Assembly (NCBI GenBank): GCA_038239195.1
Contig: JBBSEZ010000011.1
Span: 1-56,394, forward strand
Source of the DNA: JBBSEZ01 sp038239195
GTDB taxonomy: Bacteria > Planctomycetota > Planctomycetia > Gemmatales > Gemmataceae
Direction of reading: 5' to 3'
Length of the DNA stretch: 56,394 nucleotides
Made by a program: the position numbers and the translations under genes. The notes under the pieces are model-generated. The model made no database searches and was not told the DNA's origin. It saw nothing but the letters and a program-made list of their open reading frames with translations. Positions 10,301 through 18,353 of this stretch are shown piece by piece. How positions within the stretch are numbered: the first letter of the stretch is position 1; every line of letters starts with the position of its first letter.

Positions 10301-10400
10301 GGGTCGAGATGTGGCCGTGCCGCAGGCTCTTGTCGCGCACGCTCTCGGCGGAAATCTCGCGGATCGGCAGAGCGACCTCAATCAACCGGGGGACAGTCAT
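7383..10400 (-). CDS. DUF1156 / Zn-ribbon adenine-specific DNA methylase (COG1743 type)
   Basis: A large (1005-residue) predicted N6-adenine DNA methyltransferase. The DUF1156 N-terminus is clear: ALPIREIS, then GHISTLHLWFTRKPLAASRA at about residues 29-48. The AdoMet motif is DPFAGGGSIPLEV (198-210) and the catalytic motif is TDPPYF (612-617). Between them, C314/C319 and C375/C378 form a zinc ribbon. The gene overlaps the helicase end by 23 bases, so the two are co-translated. In known modules of this family it is expected to mark host DNA. No separate restriction endonuclease is visible; the helicase DUF3883 end is the nearest candidate. Family call firm, target unknown. Confidence 0.9.
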   Translation of the reverse strand: MTVPRLIEVALPIREISAESVRDKSLRHGHISTLHLWFTRKPLAASRAVVFASLVPDPDHPDCPPAFRAAVERHLKTHVPDVLKSYRRGRTTHIDPDPYRPYDGQEDSLRNRLLTFIAKWSPEWLAFEQGKSQTEPDPDTMLDDRSLVKWETISPTLQDGVRKGMPVIVSNEQGRKVLWVARELTRIANGGTPPTVLDPFAGGGSIPLEVSRLGGQPIANEYSPVAYLILWATCEFPQKYGKPGRRPASQVSTPSNGLFKSDDMVDVPNLLAHDVEHHAREIMRRTKDKIARLYPVGSDKRPVVGYIWARTAPCSNVSCRAEIPLLGSLLICTKADKKVALTLTVSGKDVMFGLARGNAITRTEGTMLNRGNCRCPICQQPTPVKDLRRAGRDRKLGDRLAAVIIEGTGGKEYRLPEPADIAAIKEAKALAAACERPGEAILPEITLKDEDEDAVSNSTGIRVHQYGFTTWGSLFNDRQLVAVQALTDCLREVIAGIPTAEPGGYGQAVACYLGMWVDKIIVRMTSFTRWNNGGEKFEQPFDMGKISMLWGYGELDPLNNASGGGESQLDWVVRFLEHEEMPSGFTPPPARVIYGDAAALALKTASVDCVVTDPPYFDMYSYADLSDMFYTWLKRGLHDVFPDKFATPQTPKAEEATALAHRHGGDMRKAEQHFTRKLADCFKQIRRVCKPDGVVTVIFAHQTTKAWTALINALFEAGLNITATFPIDTERKVRTRGLDSSALESSITVVCRPRVVTTPGSFKDVRRDIERVVKESVHRFWGYGFRGADLIVACYGPAVGEFGKHERVERGEGTLVTVPELLTLVREAALKAIAGEFTGDQLSRLYFVWANLYGVTEQSWDDVRLLVQVGGESESAMDVARGRGIFVVDGSSSRLAVLADRADRPHLGDDKTDPLIDQLHRAMLLWKAEDRIGLVHYLHGHDLGDHVGFWRLAQALFEVMPRDAEDWKLVTALLGERNTLRTEIKRREAALVGTAQTNLFGEREE

Positions 10401-13400
10401 GGTCGTCTCCGTATTGCTTCCAGTCCGCCTCGTCCACCATGAACTGCACCTGACGGTACAGCATCTTCGGGTGCAGGCTGTTCATGGGGTCTTGGATGAT
10501 CCGAAGGGTCGGCTTCTCGCCCTTGCAGAAGGTCACGATGTACAGGAAGGCCCGGTCTTCAAGCTGCCGCAGCTTGTCCGCCTCGGGGGCCGTCAGCACG
10601 ATGCAGCCGGTCTTCGCACGCCCCTTGACCTCGATGAACCGCTTGGCCGCGTCCGGGCCTTCGCTGCGCACGTCGTAATGCTCGCCGTCCTGGGACACGT
10701 CCGTGGGCGTCCAGCCCCTGGCCCGCTCGTACCGCATGGTGACATCCATCGCGATCCGCTCGACCTCGTCGTCACGCCGCATCGGGAAGCCGCCGCCGGC
10801 CTGCGGAGGCTCGACGGGGTCGAGGACCGCGACGGCAGCGGGGACCACCAGGGCCGACGTGACCACGTCCGGCAAGTTGGCCGTCAGCCGCAGCATCAGG
10901 TCGAGGTCGTCCAGCCGCCGCTGCTTGCGGGCCTTCAATTCCCGCAGCCGCTTCTCCAGCTTCTCCCGCTCGTCGGGGTCGTCGTTGCCGTACAGGGACG
11001 CCTTTTGCAGCCCCTCGACCTTGTAGGACAATTCACTGATCAACTCCGTGAACGTCGTTTCGAGGTACTGCCGGCGAAGGTCGCACTCGTCCTGCCGGTG
11101 CCGGTGGACCTGAGCCATCTGCTGCTCGGTCAGGTTGGAGTACGACCACATCTGCACTTCCTCGGCGGGCGTGTCCGCAACGTCTGGCGGCGTCGCCTGG
11201 GCGTCCGGCACGGTGAAGTTCAGCAGCGTGGCCGGCGAGATCGCGCGAAGCCCGTGGTGGTCGCCGAGGACGACGCTGAGTTGCTGGTGGGCCAGCCGCT
11301 TGCGGGCCTCCTGCCGCCCGTCCTCGATGGCCGACCGCACCAGCCAGAGCCGCTGCGGGGCGGCGATGTTCGGGTCGCACAGGGTCGCCCCTCTGGCGAA
11401 GCTGTCGCGGGCCTTGCGGATGGCCCACTCGGTCAGGGTGTCGAACAGCGGGTGGCCGGACCCCAGGAGCTTGGTGTGTTCCGGCACCCGCGTCTTGCTG
11501 GCGACGGAGACGAGGTTCTTGTCGAAGACGAAGGGCGTGTCGTACTTGTCGCGGACGGGCAGCCGCAGCGTCCGCGACACGTCCAGCACGTCGGACGGCA
11601 CAGTGCCGACGTGGTAGACCGGGAAGTGGTCGTCCATGCGGACGGTGCCGCCGGCCTCGCGGTAAGCTGCGAGGAAGAAGTTCTGCATGAACAGCGGCTG
11701 GAGGCGGCGTTCGTCGGAGGCGTCGCGCAGCCGGCGGGCGTCGGCGAGGTTGAGCTTGCTGGCCAGGGACTGCTTCTTCTGGAGCGAGACGAGTTCCTCG
11801 GCCTTGGCCCTCAGAGCCGGGTCGGCCATGAGCCACTCGGCCTCCCTGGCGACATCGGCGGCGGTGTCGGCCCCGGTGGCGTCGATGGACTGCTCGATCA
11901 GCGACAGCAGCGGCACCTGTTCGAGGAGTTCATCGACCACGTCATAGACACGGTCGTCGCCGAGTTGCTCCCGCATGATGTCGAGCTTGGACAGAATTCG
12001 CTCCAGCACCGCCCCCTCGCGGGTGTTGCTGGCGACGAGGTTGAAGACCTTGACGACCTCCTTCTGGCCGTAGCGGTGGATGCGTCCCATCCGCTGTTCC
12101 AGGCGGTTCGGATTCCAGGGGATGTCCCAGTTGATCAGGAACCGGCAGAACTGGAGGTTGATGCCTTCGCCGGCGGCATCGGTGCAGACCATGATCTTCT
12201 TCTCGGTGCGGAAGACCCGCTGGGCCTCCTTGCGGGCGTCCACGTCCATCGAGCCGTGGATGTTCGTCACCGTGTAGCCGAGGCGGGTGAGCCGCTCGGT
12301 CAGGTTGTCCATCGTGTCCTTGTGTTCCGTGAAGATGACGAGCTTCTCTTCTTCGCGGCGGATCACGTCGGAGGAGTCCAGCACCTTCAGCAACTCGGCG
12401 AACTTGGCCTCCTTGTGCTGCGTCTTGTGCAACGCCTCGGCCATGCGGAGGAGTTCGCCGACCTCGGTTCGCTCCTTCTCGACCTCCTCGGGGTTGTCGC
12501 TGAGGACTTGCCCGAACACCTTCTTCTCGACGGCGTCCCGCTGGCCCTCGTCCAGATCCTCGTAGTCGTTGTAGTCCTTGGGGATGTCCTCGGTGTCGCC
12601 CTTGAGCAGCCGCCGCTTCTCGTTCTGGCTCCGGGCGGGGTCGCGGAGGATGCGCAGGACTTCGTCCAGGGCCGTGCGGCGGTTCCGCAGCGTGCAAGTG
12701 ATGGCGTACAGCGAGGACGCCAGCCGCCGCTGCATGACCATCAACGTCAACTCGACGTTGCGGTTCTTCTTGGCCTTGGCCTCCTTGCGGCGCGACCGGA
12801 CGTACTGGGTCACGGCGGTGTAGAGGTCGAGTTCCTCGGCGGTGAGTTCGTAGCCGACCGTCTTCGTGAACCGGGGCCGGAACAGCGGCTGGTTGTCCCA
12901 GTCCACCATCTCCTCCTTGAGCCGCCGCAGGAAGAAGCGGTTGCGGGCCTTGCTGATCGCGGCCTCGCACTCGAAATCCTCGCCGTCCTGGGCCGTGCCG
13001 CTCCTGCTGATGCGCTCGGTGACGAGTTCGTCGGCCTGGAAGAGATCCTCGTCCAGCAGCATCAGCAGCCGGCGGAAGGTGTCCTTGCGGCCCCGGTGCG
13101 GGGTGGCGGTCAGGAACAGGAGGTGGTCGGTGCGGTTGGCGAGGGCTTCGACGGCCTGATACCGCTCGCTGCGGTCCACCTTGATGCCGTACTCGTAGGC
13201 CGAGAGCTTGTGGGCCTCGTCCACGATGATCATGTCCCACTGCGTCTCTTTGGCCGCGTTCAGGCAGCCTTCGTGGCGGGCCAGGAAGTCGATGGACGTG
13301 ACGAACAGGCCGTCGTCGGCACGGGCGAACTGGGCAGGCTCGGCCTCGAAGGACACGCGGTTGATGAGCCGGAAGTTCAGGCCGAACTTCTCGGCCATCT

Positions 13401-13902
13401 CGTCCACCCACTGCCGCGTCAAGCCGCCGGGGACGACGATCAGCACCTTATTGACCGTGCCGCGAAAGAGCAGTTCCTTGAGGATCAAGCCGGCCATGAT
13501 CGTCTTGCCGGCTCCGGTGTCGTCGGCGAGCAGGAAGCGGATGCGTGGCAGCGGCAGGAGGTAGCGGTAGACGGCCTCGACCTGATGGGGCAGCACGTCC
13601 ACGGCACTGCTGTTGACCGCGAACAGCGGGTCGAACTGGTAGGCCGTCTTGATGCGGTGGGCCTCGACGCCCAGCAGGAAGGCACGGGAATTGCCGTCGT
13701 AGGAGAAGCTGCTGCCCCGGATCTTGGTCAGGCGGGCGAGGTCGTCGGCCCCGAGGGGCCGCTTGATGAGCCGCCGCGAGGTGACGCCGACGCCCTCGAC
13801 CAGCGACTTGGTCCCGAAGGCGGTGACCTTGCTGATCTCGACGTGTTCGTCCGGCTCAAGGTTGGCGACGATGTCGCCCGGAGCGATGGCTGCGGCGGTC
13901 AT
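10378..13902 (-). CDS. SNF2-type helicase with C-terminal DUF3883 domain
   Basis: A 1174-residue superfamily 2 helicase/translocase. Walker A is DDTGAGKT (residues 127-134), the box II motif is DEAH (228-231) and motif III is TATPH. The second RecA-like domain contains AGEGINLQFCRFLIN and RMGRIHRYGQ, diagnostic for SNF2/RapA-like enzymes. The last 130 residues carry DUF3883, with YDVRSEG followed by RFIEVKGRA. That D-ExK arrangement recalls the PDDEXK nuclease core, though activity is not proven. It is the first gene of the leftward defence-type operon and is transcribed away from the XRE gene. Confidence 0.9.
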   Translation of the reverse strand: MTAAAIAPGDIVANLEPDEHVEISKVTAFGTKSLVEGVGVTSRRLIKRPLGADDLARLTKIRGSSFSYDGNSRAFLLGVEAHRIKTAYQFDPLFAVNSSAVDVLPHQVEAVYRYLLPLPRIRFLLADDTGAGKTIMAGLILKELLFRGTVNKVLIVVPGGLTRQWVDEMAEKFGLNFRLINRVSFEAEPAQFARADDGLFVTSIDFLARHEGCLNAAKETQWDMIIVDEAHKLSAYEYGIKVDRSERYQAVEALANRTDHLLFLTATPHRGRKDTFRRLLMLLDEDLFQADELVTERISRSGTAQDGEDFECEAAISKARNRFFLRRLKEEMVDWDNQPLFRPRFTKTVGYELTAEELDLYTAVTQYVRSRRKEAKAKKNRNVELTLMVMQRRLASSLYAITCTLRNRRTALDEVLRILRDPARSQNEKRRLLKGDTEDIPKDYNDYEDLDEGQRDAVEKKVFGQVLSDNPEEVEKERTEVGELLRMAEALHKTQHKEAKFAELLKVLDSSDVIRREEEKLVIFTEHKDTMDNLTERLTRLGYTVTNIHGSMDVDARKEAQRVFRTEKKIMVCTDAAGEGINLQFCRFLINWDIPWNPNRLEQRMGRIHRYGQKEVVKVFNLVASNTREGAVLERILSKLDIMREQLGDDRVYDVVDELLEQVPLLSLIEQSIDATGADTAADVAREAEWLMADPALRAKAEELVSLQKKQSLASKLNLADARRLRDASDERRLQPLFMQNFFLAAYREAGGTVRMDDHFPVYHVGTVPSDVLDVSRTLRLPVRDKYDTPFVFDKNLVSVASKTRVPEHTKLLGSGHPLFDTLTEWAIRKARDSFARGATLCDPNIAAPQRLWLVRSAIEDGRQEARKRLAHQQLSVVLGDHHGLRAISPATLLNFTVPDAQATPPDVADTPAEEVQMWSYSNLTEQQMAQVHRHRQDECDLRRQYLETTFTELISELSYKVEGLQKASLYGNDDPDEREKLEKRLRELKARKQRRLDDLDLMLRLTANLPDVVTSALVVPAAVAVLDPVEPPQAGGGFPMRRDDEVERIAMDVTMRYERARGWTPTDVSQDGEHYDVRSEGPDAAKRFIEVKGRAKTGCIVLTAPEADKLRQLEDRAFLYIVTFCKGEKPTLRIIQDPMNSLHPKMLYRQVQFMVDEADWKQYGDDHDCPPVD

Positions 13903-14070
13903 GGCTGTCGAGGCTCTCTTGGTCCCTGTTCCCCCCCCCGCCGGCGCGTCCGGCAGGCGGCGACGTTCTGGCCCGACTTCTCGCGTTGCGGTTGCCGAGG
14001 ATAAACTACTCGTTTAACATGAGGGCGTACAGCCCCGGCGTCCCCGAGTCCCTTCCACGGGTCGTCTTCC
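13903..14070. promoter_or_regulatory. Divergent promoter region with an AT-rich palindrome
   Basis: These 168 bases separate the helicase start (minus) from the XRE regulator start (plus). Inside a GC-rich background, 14002-14016 reads TAAAC-tactc-GTTTA, a perfect inverted repeat. It could be the operator of the XRE protein or contain a -10 element. Function is inferred from position and sequence only. Confidence 0.45.
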
Positions 14071-14373
14071 ATGAGGCCACTGGCCAGGGCAGCCCGATTC
14101 GTGCGAGAGCAGCGGCGGATGACGCAGCGGGCGGCTGCCGCTGCTCTGGGCGTCAGCTTCGTACACGTCAGCAACGTCGAGCGGGGCCGGGCCGTGCCTT
14201 CTGCGGCCCTGGTGGACCGCTACCGCGAGGTGTTCTCGGTCGATCTCCACGTCGTCGGCTGGTGCCTGTTCGAGGACGACGACCAGATCCCCGAAGCCAT
14301 CCGAGGCCCGCGTCAGACGCTCGCCCTCGCCATGCGTCGGGAACTGGGCGGCACCGCACTCACGGCCACATGA
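14071..14373 (+). CDS. XRE-family HTH regulator
   Basis: A 100-residue protein with a Cro/CI-type helix-turn-helix at about residues 7-55. MTQRAAAAALGVS is helix 2-turn, and FVHVSNVERGRAVPS is the recognition helix and following turn. The C-terminal 40 residues (DDDQIPEAIRGPRQT) are not recognised. It is divergent from the helicase-methylase-PIN-DUF499 operon and is the obvious candidate to control it through the palindrome at 14002-14016. That link is inference. Confidence 0.8.
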   Translation: MRPLARAARFVREQRRMTQRAAAAALGVSFVHVSNVERGRAVPSAALVDRYREVFSVDLHVVGWCLFEDDDQIPEAIRGPRQTLALAMRRELGGTALTAT

Positions 14374-14540
14374 CCTCCCCGCCGCCGGGACCGCCCGCTT
14401 CCCCCCTGCCTGTCCGAAGAGCGCGATCTCATCTCGCGGGAGTATACAAGCTCGGCCAGCCGCAAATGAGGTCAGCAGCGTGGCCACAAGTGCCAGGACG
14501 CGCTCCTTGGCCGACCGCCCGAGGAATCCCAGGCTCCGGG

Positions 14541-14831
14541 TCAGGCTTCGCCCGCCCCGCTCGGGGCCAGCGGGCTGGCGTCCTTGAAGTGGATCTGATC
14601 GTACCAAGCGTGAAGTTCCACGGTGGTGCCGTCCTTGTTCACCGGCAGGACGCACCGGAGTTTCAGGTGCGAGTTGCTGCGGAACCAAGCCGTCACGGCG
14701 TGCGACAGGTAGAGCGCGAGGTCAGCCGGCGGGGGACCGCCGAAGGCCGCGACGACCCTCACCCAGCCGCCCATGTCGTGGGTGCCGATCTCGAACTTGC
14801 TCGACCCGTTCCCCCCCTGCCTGCTCTTCAT
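14541..14831 (-). CDS. Hypothetical protein, 96 residues
   Basis: I do not recognise this protein. It begins MKSRQGGNGSSKFEIG and has alternating strand-like segments (VRVVAAFGG, LKLRCVLPV, TTVELHAWYDQIHF) that suggest a small alpha/beta fold without membrane segments. The ATG at 14831 is preceded by GGAGGGG, which decides it over an upstream in-frame start at 14882. It lies at the right edge of the DUF499 operon region, convergent with the XRE gene, and may be accessory cargo. Confidence 0.55.
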   Translation of the reverse strand: MKSRQGGNGSSKFEIGTHDMGGWVRVVAAFGGPPPADLALYLSHAVTAWFRSNSHLKLRCVLPVNKDGTTVELHAWYDQIHFKDASPLAPSGAGEA

Positions 14832-15280
14832 CACCCCTCCGTTCGTCCTCATCAGGCGGACAGCCGACGCCGACGCCACCACTGCCGATACCGTCTGTTT
14901 ACGACAGGCGGGCGAACAACCAGTTCGGAGAACCGAGTTGCCACGGGTCCATCGGCTGAGAGGCCCGGCCTACCCACTCGCCGTTCGTCTGGTGGCCTGC
15001 TCGGACAGGCCGTAGCCGGCGGACTGTAGGTGCCGGCTCCCCGACCCCTGTCAGCCTTTCCCACGCCACGATGCCCCGGCCAACCCTTGCGGTTTTCGCG
15101 GCCTGACCCCTATCTATCGGCGGCAAGTGATCACCCAGAAGAGGGCCGAATTGCCCGCTCCGACTGCCCCGACGAGCGTCCCCTACCCCGAAACGGATGA
15201 GTGATGGCGTGGCTATACCTACCCGAGAAATGCGTATCCTCTCCTGTCTTGGGAGCCGGGTGGCCTTCTCTGGCGTCCAC

Positions 15281-15341
15281 CCATTCTTTGCGCCATTCTT
15301 TGCGCTGCTAGTGTATCATGACGCAAGGAATGGACGCAAGG
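15281..15341. repeat. Right copy of the 25-bp repeat with an inverted partner
   Basis: 15281-15305 repeats 3759-3783 exactly. After a 15-base spacer (15306-15320) an inverted, slightly diverged copy follows: ACGCAAGGAATGG at 15321-15333, matching the reverse complement of the inner unit at 11 of 13 positions, then ACGCAAGG. Two inverted 13-mers around a short spacer resemble a recombinase core site. Confidence 0.55.
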
Positions 15342-15515
15342 TTCGCAGAAAATGCCGGGAAATACGCATAAATGCAGAACAAGAAAGGGGGAAGCTACGC
15401 GATCATGCCCATAAAACCTAGACCTGCAATGCCGATCCTCACCATTGCCGTACCCCCTTGCAATTGCGTATTTTGTGGATTTCTACGGATTCCAGCGATC
15501 CCAGGTTTTCCGGCA

Positions 15516-15540
15516 ATTCTTTGTGTCTATTCTTTGTGCC
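15516..15540. repeat. Diverged third copy of the ATTCTTTG repeat
   Basis: Two ATTCTTTGTG-like units in tandem, preceded by TTTTCCGGCA. On the minus strand this copy and the one at 3759-3783 share AAAGAAT twice and then GCCGGAAA, so the similarity runs past the 25-bp core. It lies upstream of the SIS-HAD operon. Confidence 0.4.
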
Positions 15541-15903
15541 TCGAAGGCCACCGATGGGACCAGATTCCATTATCCGAAGTGCCCCGCCGATCGTCCGCTG
15601 CGCACGCGAACAGCCCGCCCGTCCCCAGCGTCCGCGACGGCGTTCGCGGCGACCCTGAACGCTCGACGATGCACCTGCGCTGAGCGGCGACTGGGGCATT
15701 CACCGGAGCATACGTGCAAGTGCCTCTTGCACGAACAAACGCCGCCGTGTTTTGCTGGCCGTTCCAGTCGCGATCGAGCATCGCGGAGCCCTGCGGAGCC
15801 CCTGGCCGAAGCTCCTGCGATTGACCCCCGCGGCCGGGTCGGGATAATCGGGGACGACGACGCCACAGCCGCACACCGCACGCACGATGAAGAGGGGTGA
15901 AGC

Positions 15904-16203
15904 GTGTCCACCGACCTCGGGCAGCGCATCGAACAACAACCCGCCACGCGGGCCGACCTGGCCCGCCACCTCCTGGCCCGTGTGGACCGGCTCGCATCTC
16001 GCCTGGGTGGTGTGTCGCTGGCCGCCGAAGTGCAGCTGCTGAAGCGGGATCTCGTGCGCGGCCATGCCTTACTGTCGGTCCGCCCCGAGGACAACAACTT
16101 CCTCTCCGTCGTCACGCTCGTCGAGGCGGCCCTGGCGTCCTTGACCTGGTTCGCTCGCGACAGATTTCGCCCAAGTCCTCCAGACGGAATGGACGATAGG
16201 TAA
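15904..16203 (+). CDS. Hypothetical protein, 99 residues
   Basis: Unrecognised. The GTG start follows AGAGGGGTGAA, a good ribosome site. The sequence looks mostly helical: an N-terminal Arg/Leu-rich helix (RADLARHLLARVDRLASRL), a central VQLLKRDLVRG and a C-terminal FLSVVTLVEAALASLTWF that is amphipathic to hydrophobic. It lies 206 bases upstream of the SIS-HAD operon on the same strand and could be a small accessory protein of that system. Confidence 0.5.
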   Translation: MSTDLGQRIEQQPATRADLARHLLARVDRLASRLGGVSLAAEVQLLKRDLVRGHALLSVRPEDNNFLSVVTLVEAALASLTWFARDRFRPSPPDGMDDR

Positions 16204-16409
16204 CGAAAGCGCCCTGCTGCCATTCCGATGAGGAGAGCGAAGGCCTGCGGCTTAGATGCTGCGATTGACGACGCCCCCGTCATCGACATAATGAACAAGT
16301 GTACCAGAGAAGGGCGGGACGATCTCCCACACGTAAACGAGGTGGCACGCAGGTGTGTTCCTCGCGGCAGCAATGAAGAGGGGGTCGTGCGCTGTCGGCG
16401 GGGGAGATC

Positions 16410-18353
16410 GTGGGCAAACATTACAGGGACGAACTGGAGAGCCTGCCAGAGACTTACGCCTGGGCGATGAGCGAGCCGATCGACTCCCTGGCCCGATCCG
16501 CCCGTGGCCTGGGCGGGTTCCCTCTCGTTGCCGTTGGCTCCGGCGGGTCGTTCACCGCAGCCCACGTCGCATGCGAGTTGCACCGCCACCACACCGGCAA
16601 ACAAGCCCAAGCGCTCACCCCGCTCCAGGCCCTGTCCGCCCCTGTCGAACTGCGCGGAGCCTCCGTGATGCTCCCGTCAGCCGGGGGGAAGAACCCCGAC
16701 GTCCTGGGAGCCTTCCGTGGTCTCGCAGCTCGGGAACCGCGTCGTCAGCTCGTACTCTGCGCCGCCCAGAACTCCCCGCTGGCGCGGGCCGCGTCGCGAC
16801 TGGATTTCGTGGATTGCCATGAACACTCGCCTCCGTGCGGCAAGGACGGCTTCCTCGCGGTGAACTCGCTGCTGGGGTTCTCCCTGTTGCTGGCGCGCGC
16901 TTACGCCACGGCCTGCGGCCTGGCCCCGCGCCTCTTCCCGACCTGGGCCGAGCTTCTCGGCTCCCCCGAGGAATGGCTCCCGGATGCACTCGACAGCCGG
17001 GCGGCGGCGCTGTGGGCCCGCGAAACGCTCGTGGTGCTCCACGGGCCTTCCACCCTCCCCGCCGCCGTTGACCTGGAGTCGAAGTGTACCGAGGCGGCGC
17101 TCGCCAACGTGCAGACCGCCGACTTTCGCCATTTCGCCCACGGCCGTCACCACTGGCTTGCCAAACGCGCCGGCCAGACGGCGGTCATCGCCCTCAGTTG
17201 CGAGGACGACAGAACGACCGCGGACCGGACCCTCGCGCTGCTGCCTGCAACAATCCCCGTGATGCGGATTCATGTGCCTCACCGCGACTGGGTTGCCGGA
17301 CTGGCCGCCCTCGCCCGCGGCTTCCATCTGGTGGGGAGCCTCGGCCGCGCGCGGGGCATCGATCCCGGCGACCCTGGCGTGCCCACCTTCGGTCGCCGCC
17401 TCTATCGGCTCAACGTGTACGGACAGGCGGAAGCGACAGCCGGTGTGAGTAACCGCGAGGCAGCGGCGATCGAGAGGAAGAGTGGGGCGCTCCTGGGGGC
17501 GCTGGCCGCGGCAGGCTCGCTGGAGGCGTGGAGAGAAGCGCTCGCGGAATTCCAGGCGCGCCTCCGCAGGGCGCGATTCGGTGGGATCGTCCTGGATTAC
17601 GACGGCACTCTGTGCGGCGAGGCGCAACGGCGCGGGCCGCTCCCTGAACCGGCCGCGAAGCAGCTGAGGCGCCTTCTGGGGGCGGGCGCGGTCATCGGAG
17701 TGGCGACGGGCCGGGGAAAATCCGTGAGGCAGTCCCTGCAAGCGGCGCTTCCTTCCCGCTGGTGGCCCAAGGTCGTCATCGGTTACTATAACGGGGCGGA
17801 GGTCGGCACGCTCGACGACGACTCCCTCCCCGACGGGTCGGAGCAGGTGGTCGGGCCGCTTCTTCCGGTGGTCGATTTGATCCGCTCGGCTTCGCTCTTG
17901 CTTGGTGCGGCCGCCTGCACCTTTCGACCGTACCAGATCACGATCGAGCCGGCGGAGGGGGCCGCTTCGTGGGGGCTGTGGGACCGCGTCCATCAACTGC
18001 TCCTGTCGCTCCCGCCGACCGGCGCGGCGGTCCTCCGGTCCGGCCACTCGGTGGATATCGTGGCCCCGGGGGTGTCCAAGCTCGCGGTGGTCGAGCGGGT
18101 ACGGCAAGCGATCGGGGCGGAGCGAGACATCCTGTGCATCGGTGACCGCGGCCGGTGGCCCGGGAACGACCACGCCCTGCTTGCCACCCCCCACGCGCTC
18201 AGCGCAGACGAGGTGTCGGCCGATCCGGCGACCTGCTGGAACCAGGCGCCCAGCGGGCATCGTGGCCCGCAGGCCACGCTCGGGTATCTGCGTCTGCTGA
18301 AGCGGCGCGGTGGCTTTCTCGCGCTCGACGACTCCGGGAGGGAGGCCACGTGA
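16410..18353 (+). CDS. SIS-domain / HAD-phosphatase fusion protein
   Basis: A 647-residue two-part protein. Residues about 1-350 form a double SIS (sugar isomerase) module: VAVGSGGSFTAAH at 41-52 is the sugar-phosphate loop, and FRHFAHGRHHW at 239-249 is the second-half His motif seen in GlmS-like SIS proteins. Residues about 388-630 are a HAD phosphatase of the sucrose/trehalose-phosphatase type: DYDGT (396-400, nucleophile Asp), VATGRG (431-436) and the motif IV acids in GDRGRWPGND. It starts at a GTG after GCGGGGGAG. Its stop overlaps the next start by four bases. Expected chemistry is binding or isomerising a phosphosugar and removing a phosphate. No standard pathway is known to me for this fusion. 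Confidence 0.85.
   Translation: MGKHYRDELESLPETYAWAMSEPIDSLARSARGLGGFPLVAVGSGGSFTAAHVACELHRHHTGKQAQALTPLQALSAPVELRGASVMLPSAGGKNPDVLGAFRGLAAREPRRQLVLCAAQNSPLARAASRLDFVDCHEHSPPCGKDGFLAVNSLLGFSLLLARAYATACGLAPRLFPTWAELLGSPEEWLPDALDSRAAALWARETLVVLHGPSTLPAAVDLESKCTEAALANVQTADFRHFAHGRHHWLAKRAGQTAVIALSCEDDRTTADRTLALLPATIPVMRIHVPHRDWVAGLAALARGFHLVGSLGRARGIDPGDPGVPTFGRRLYRLNVYGQAEATAGVSNREAAAIERKSGALLGALAAAGSLEAWREALAEFQARLRRARFGGIVLDYDGTLCGEAQRRGPLPEPAAKQLRRLLGAGAVIGVATGRGKSVRQSLQAALPSRWWPKVVIGYYNGAEVGTLDDDSLPDGSEQVVGPLLPVVDLIRSASLLLGAAACTFRPYQITIEPAEGAASWGLWDRVHQLLLSLPPTGAAVLRSGHSVDIVAPGVSKLAVVERVRQAIGAERDILCIGDRGRWPGNDHALLATPHALSADEVSADPATCWNQAPSGHRGPQATLGYLRLLKRRGGFLALDDSGREAT

Larger units (their letters stand above)
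14832..15903. other. Gene-poor junction between the two accessory modules
   Basis: I see no credible gene in this 1.07-kb stretch. Open frames here are short, with poor composition and no recognisable motif. Its GC content drops around 15200-15550, where the repeats described separately occur. It reads as a junction between two independently acquired modules. Confidence 0.5.

Noticed and set aside
10174..14004. Very long open frame on the plus strand opposite helicase
   Set aside because: Same reason: it mirrors the SNF2 helicase codons and has no domain of its own.
15372..15900. Small coding frames in the module junction
   Set aside because: They overlap each other on both strands, lack motifs and contain the repeat units.
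16228..16409. Small gene upstream of the SIS-HAD gene
   Set aside because: An open frame from 16228 has no ribosome site, poor composition and runs into the SIS-HAD start.
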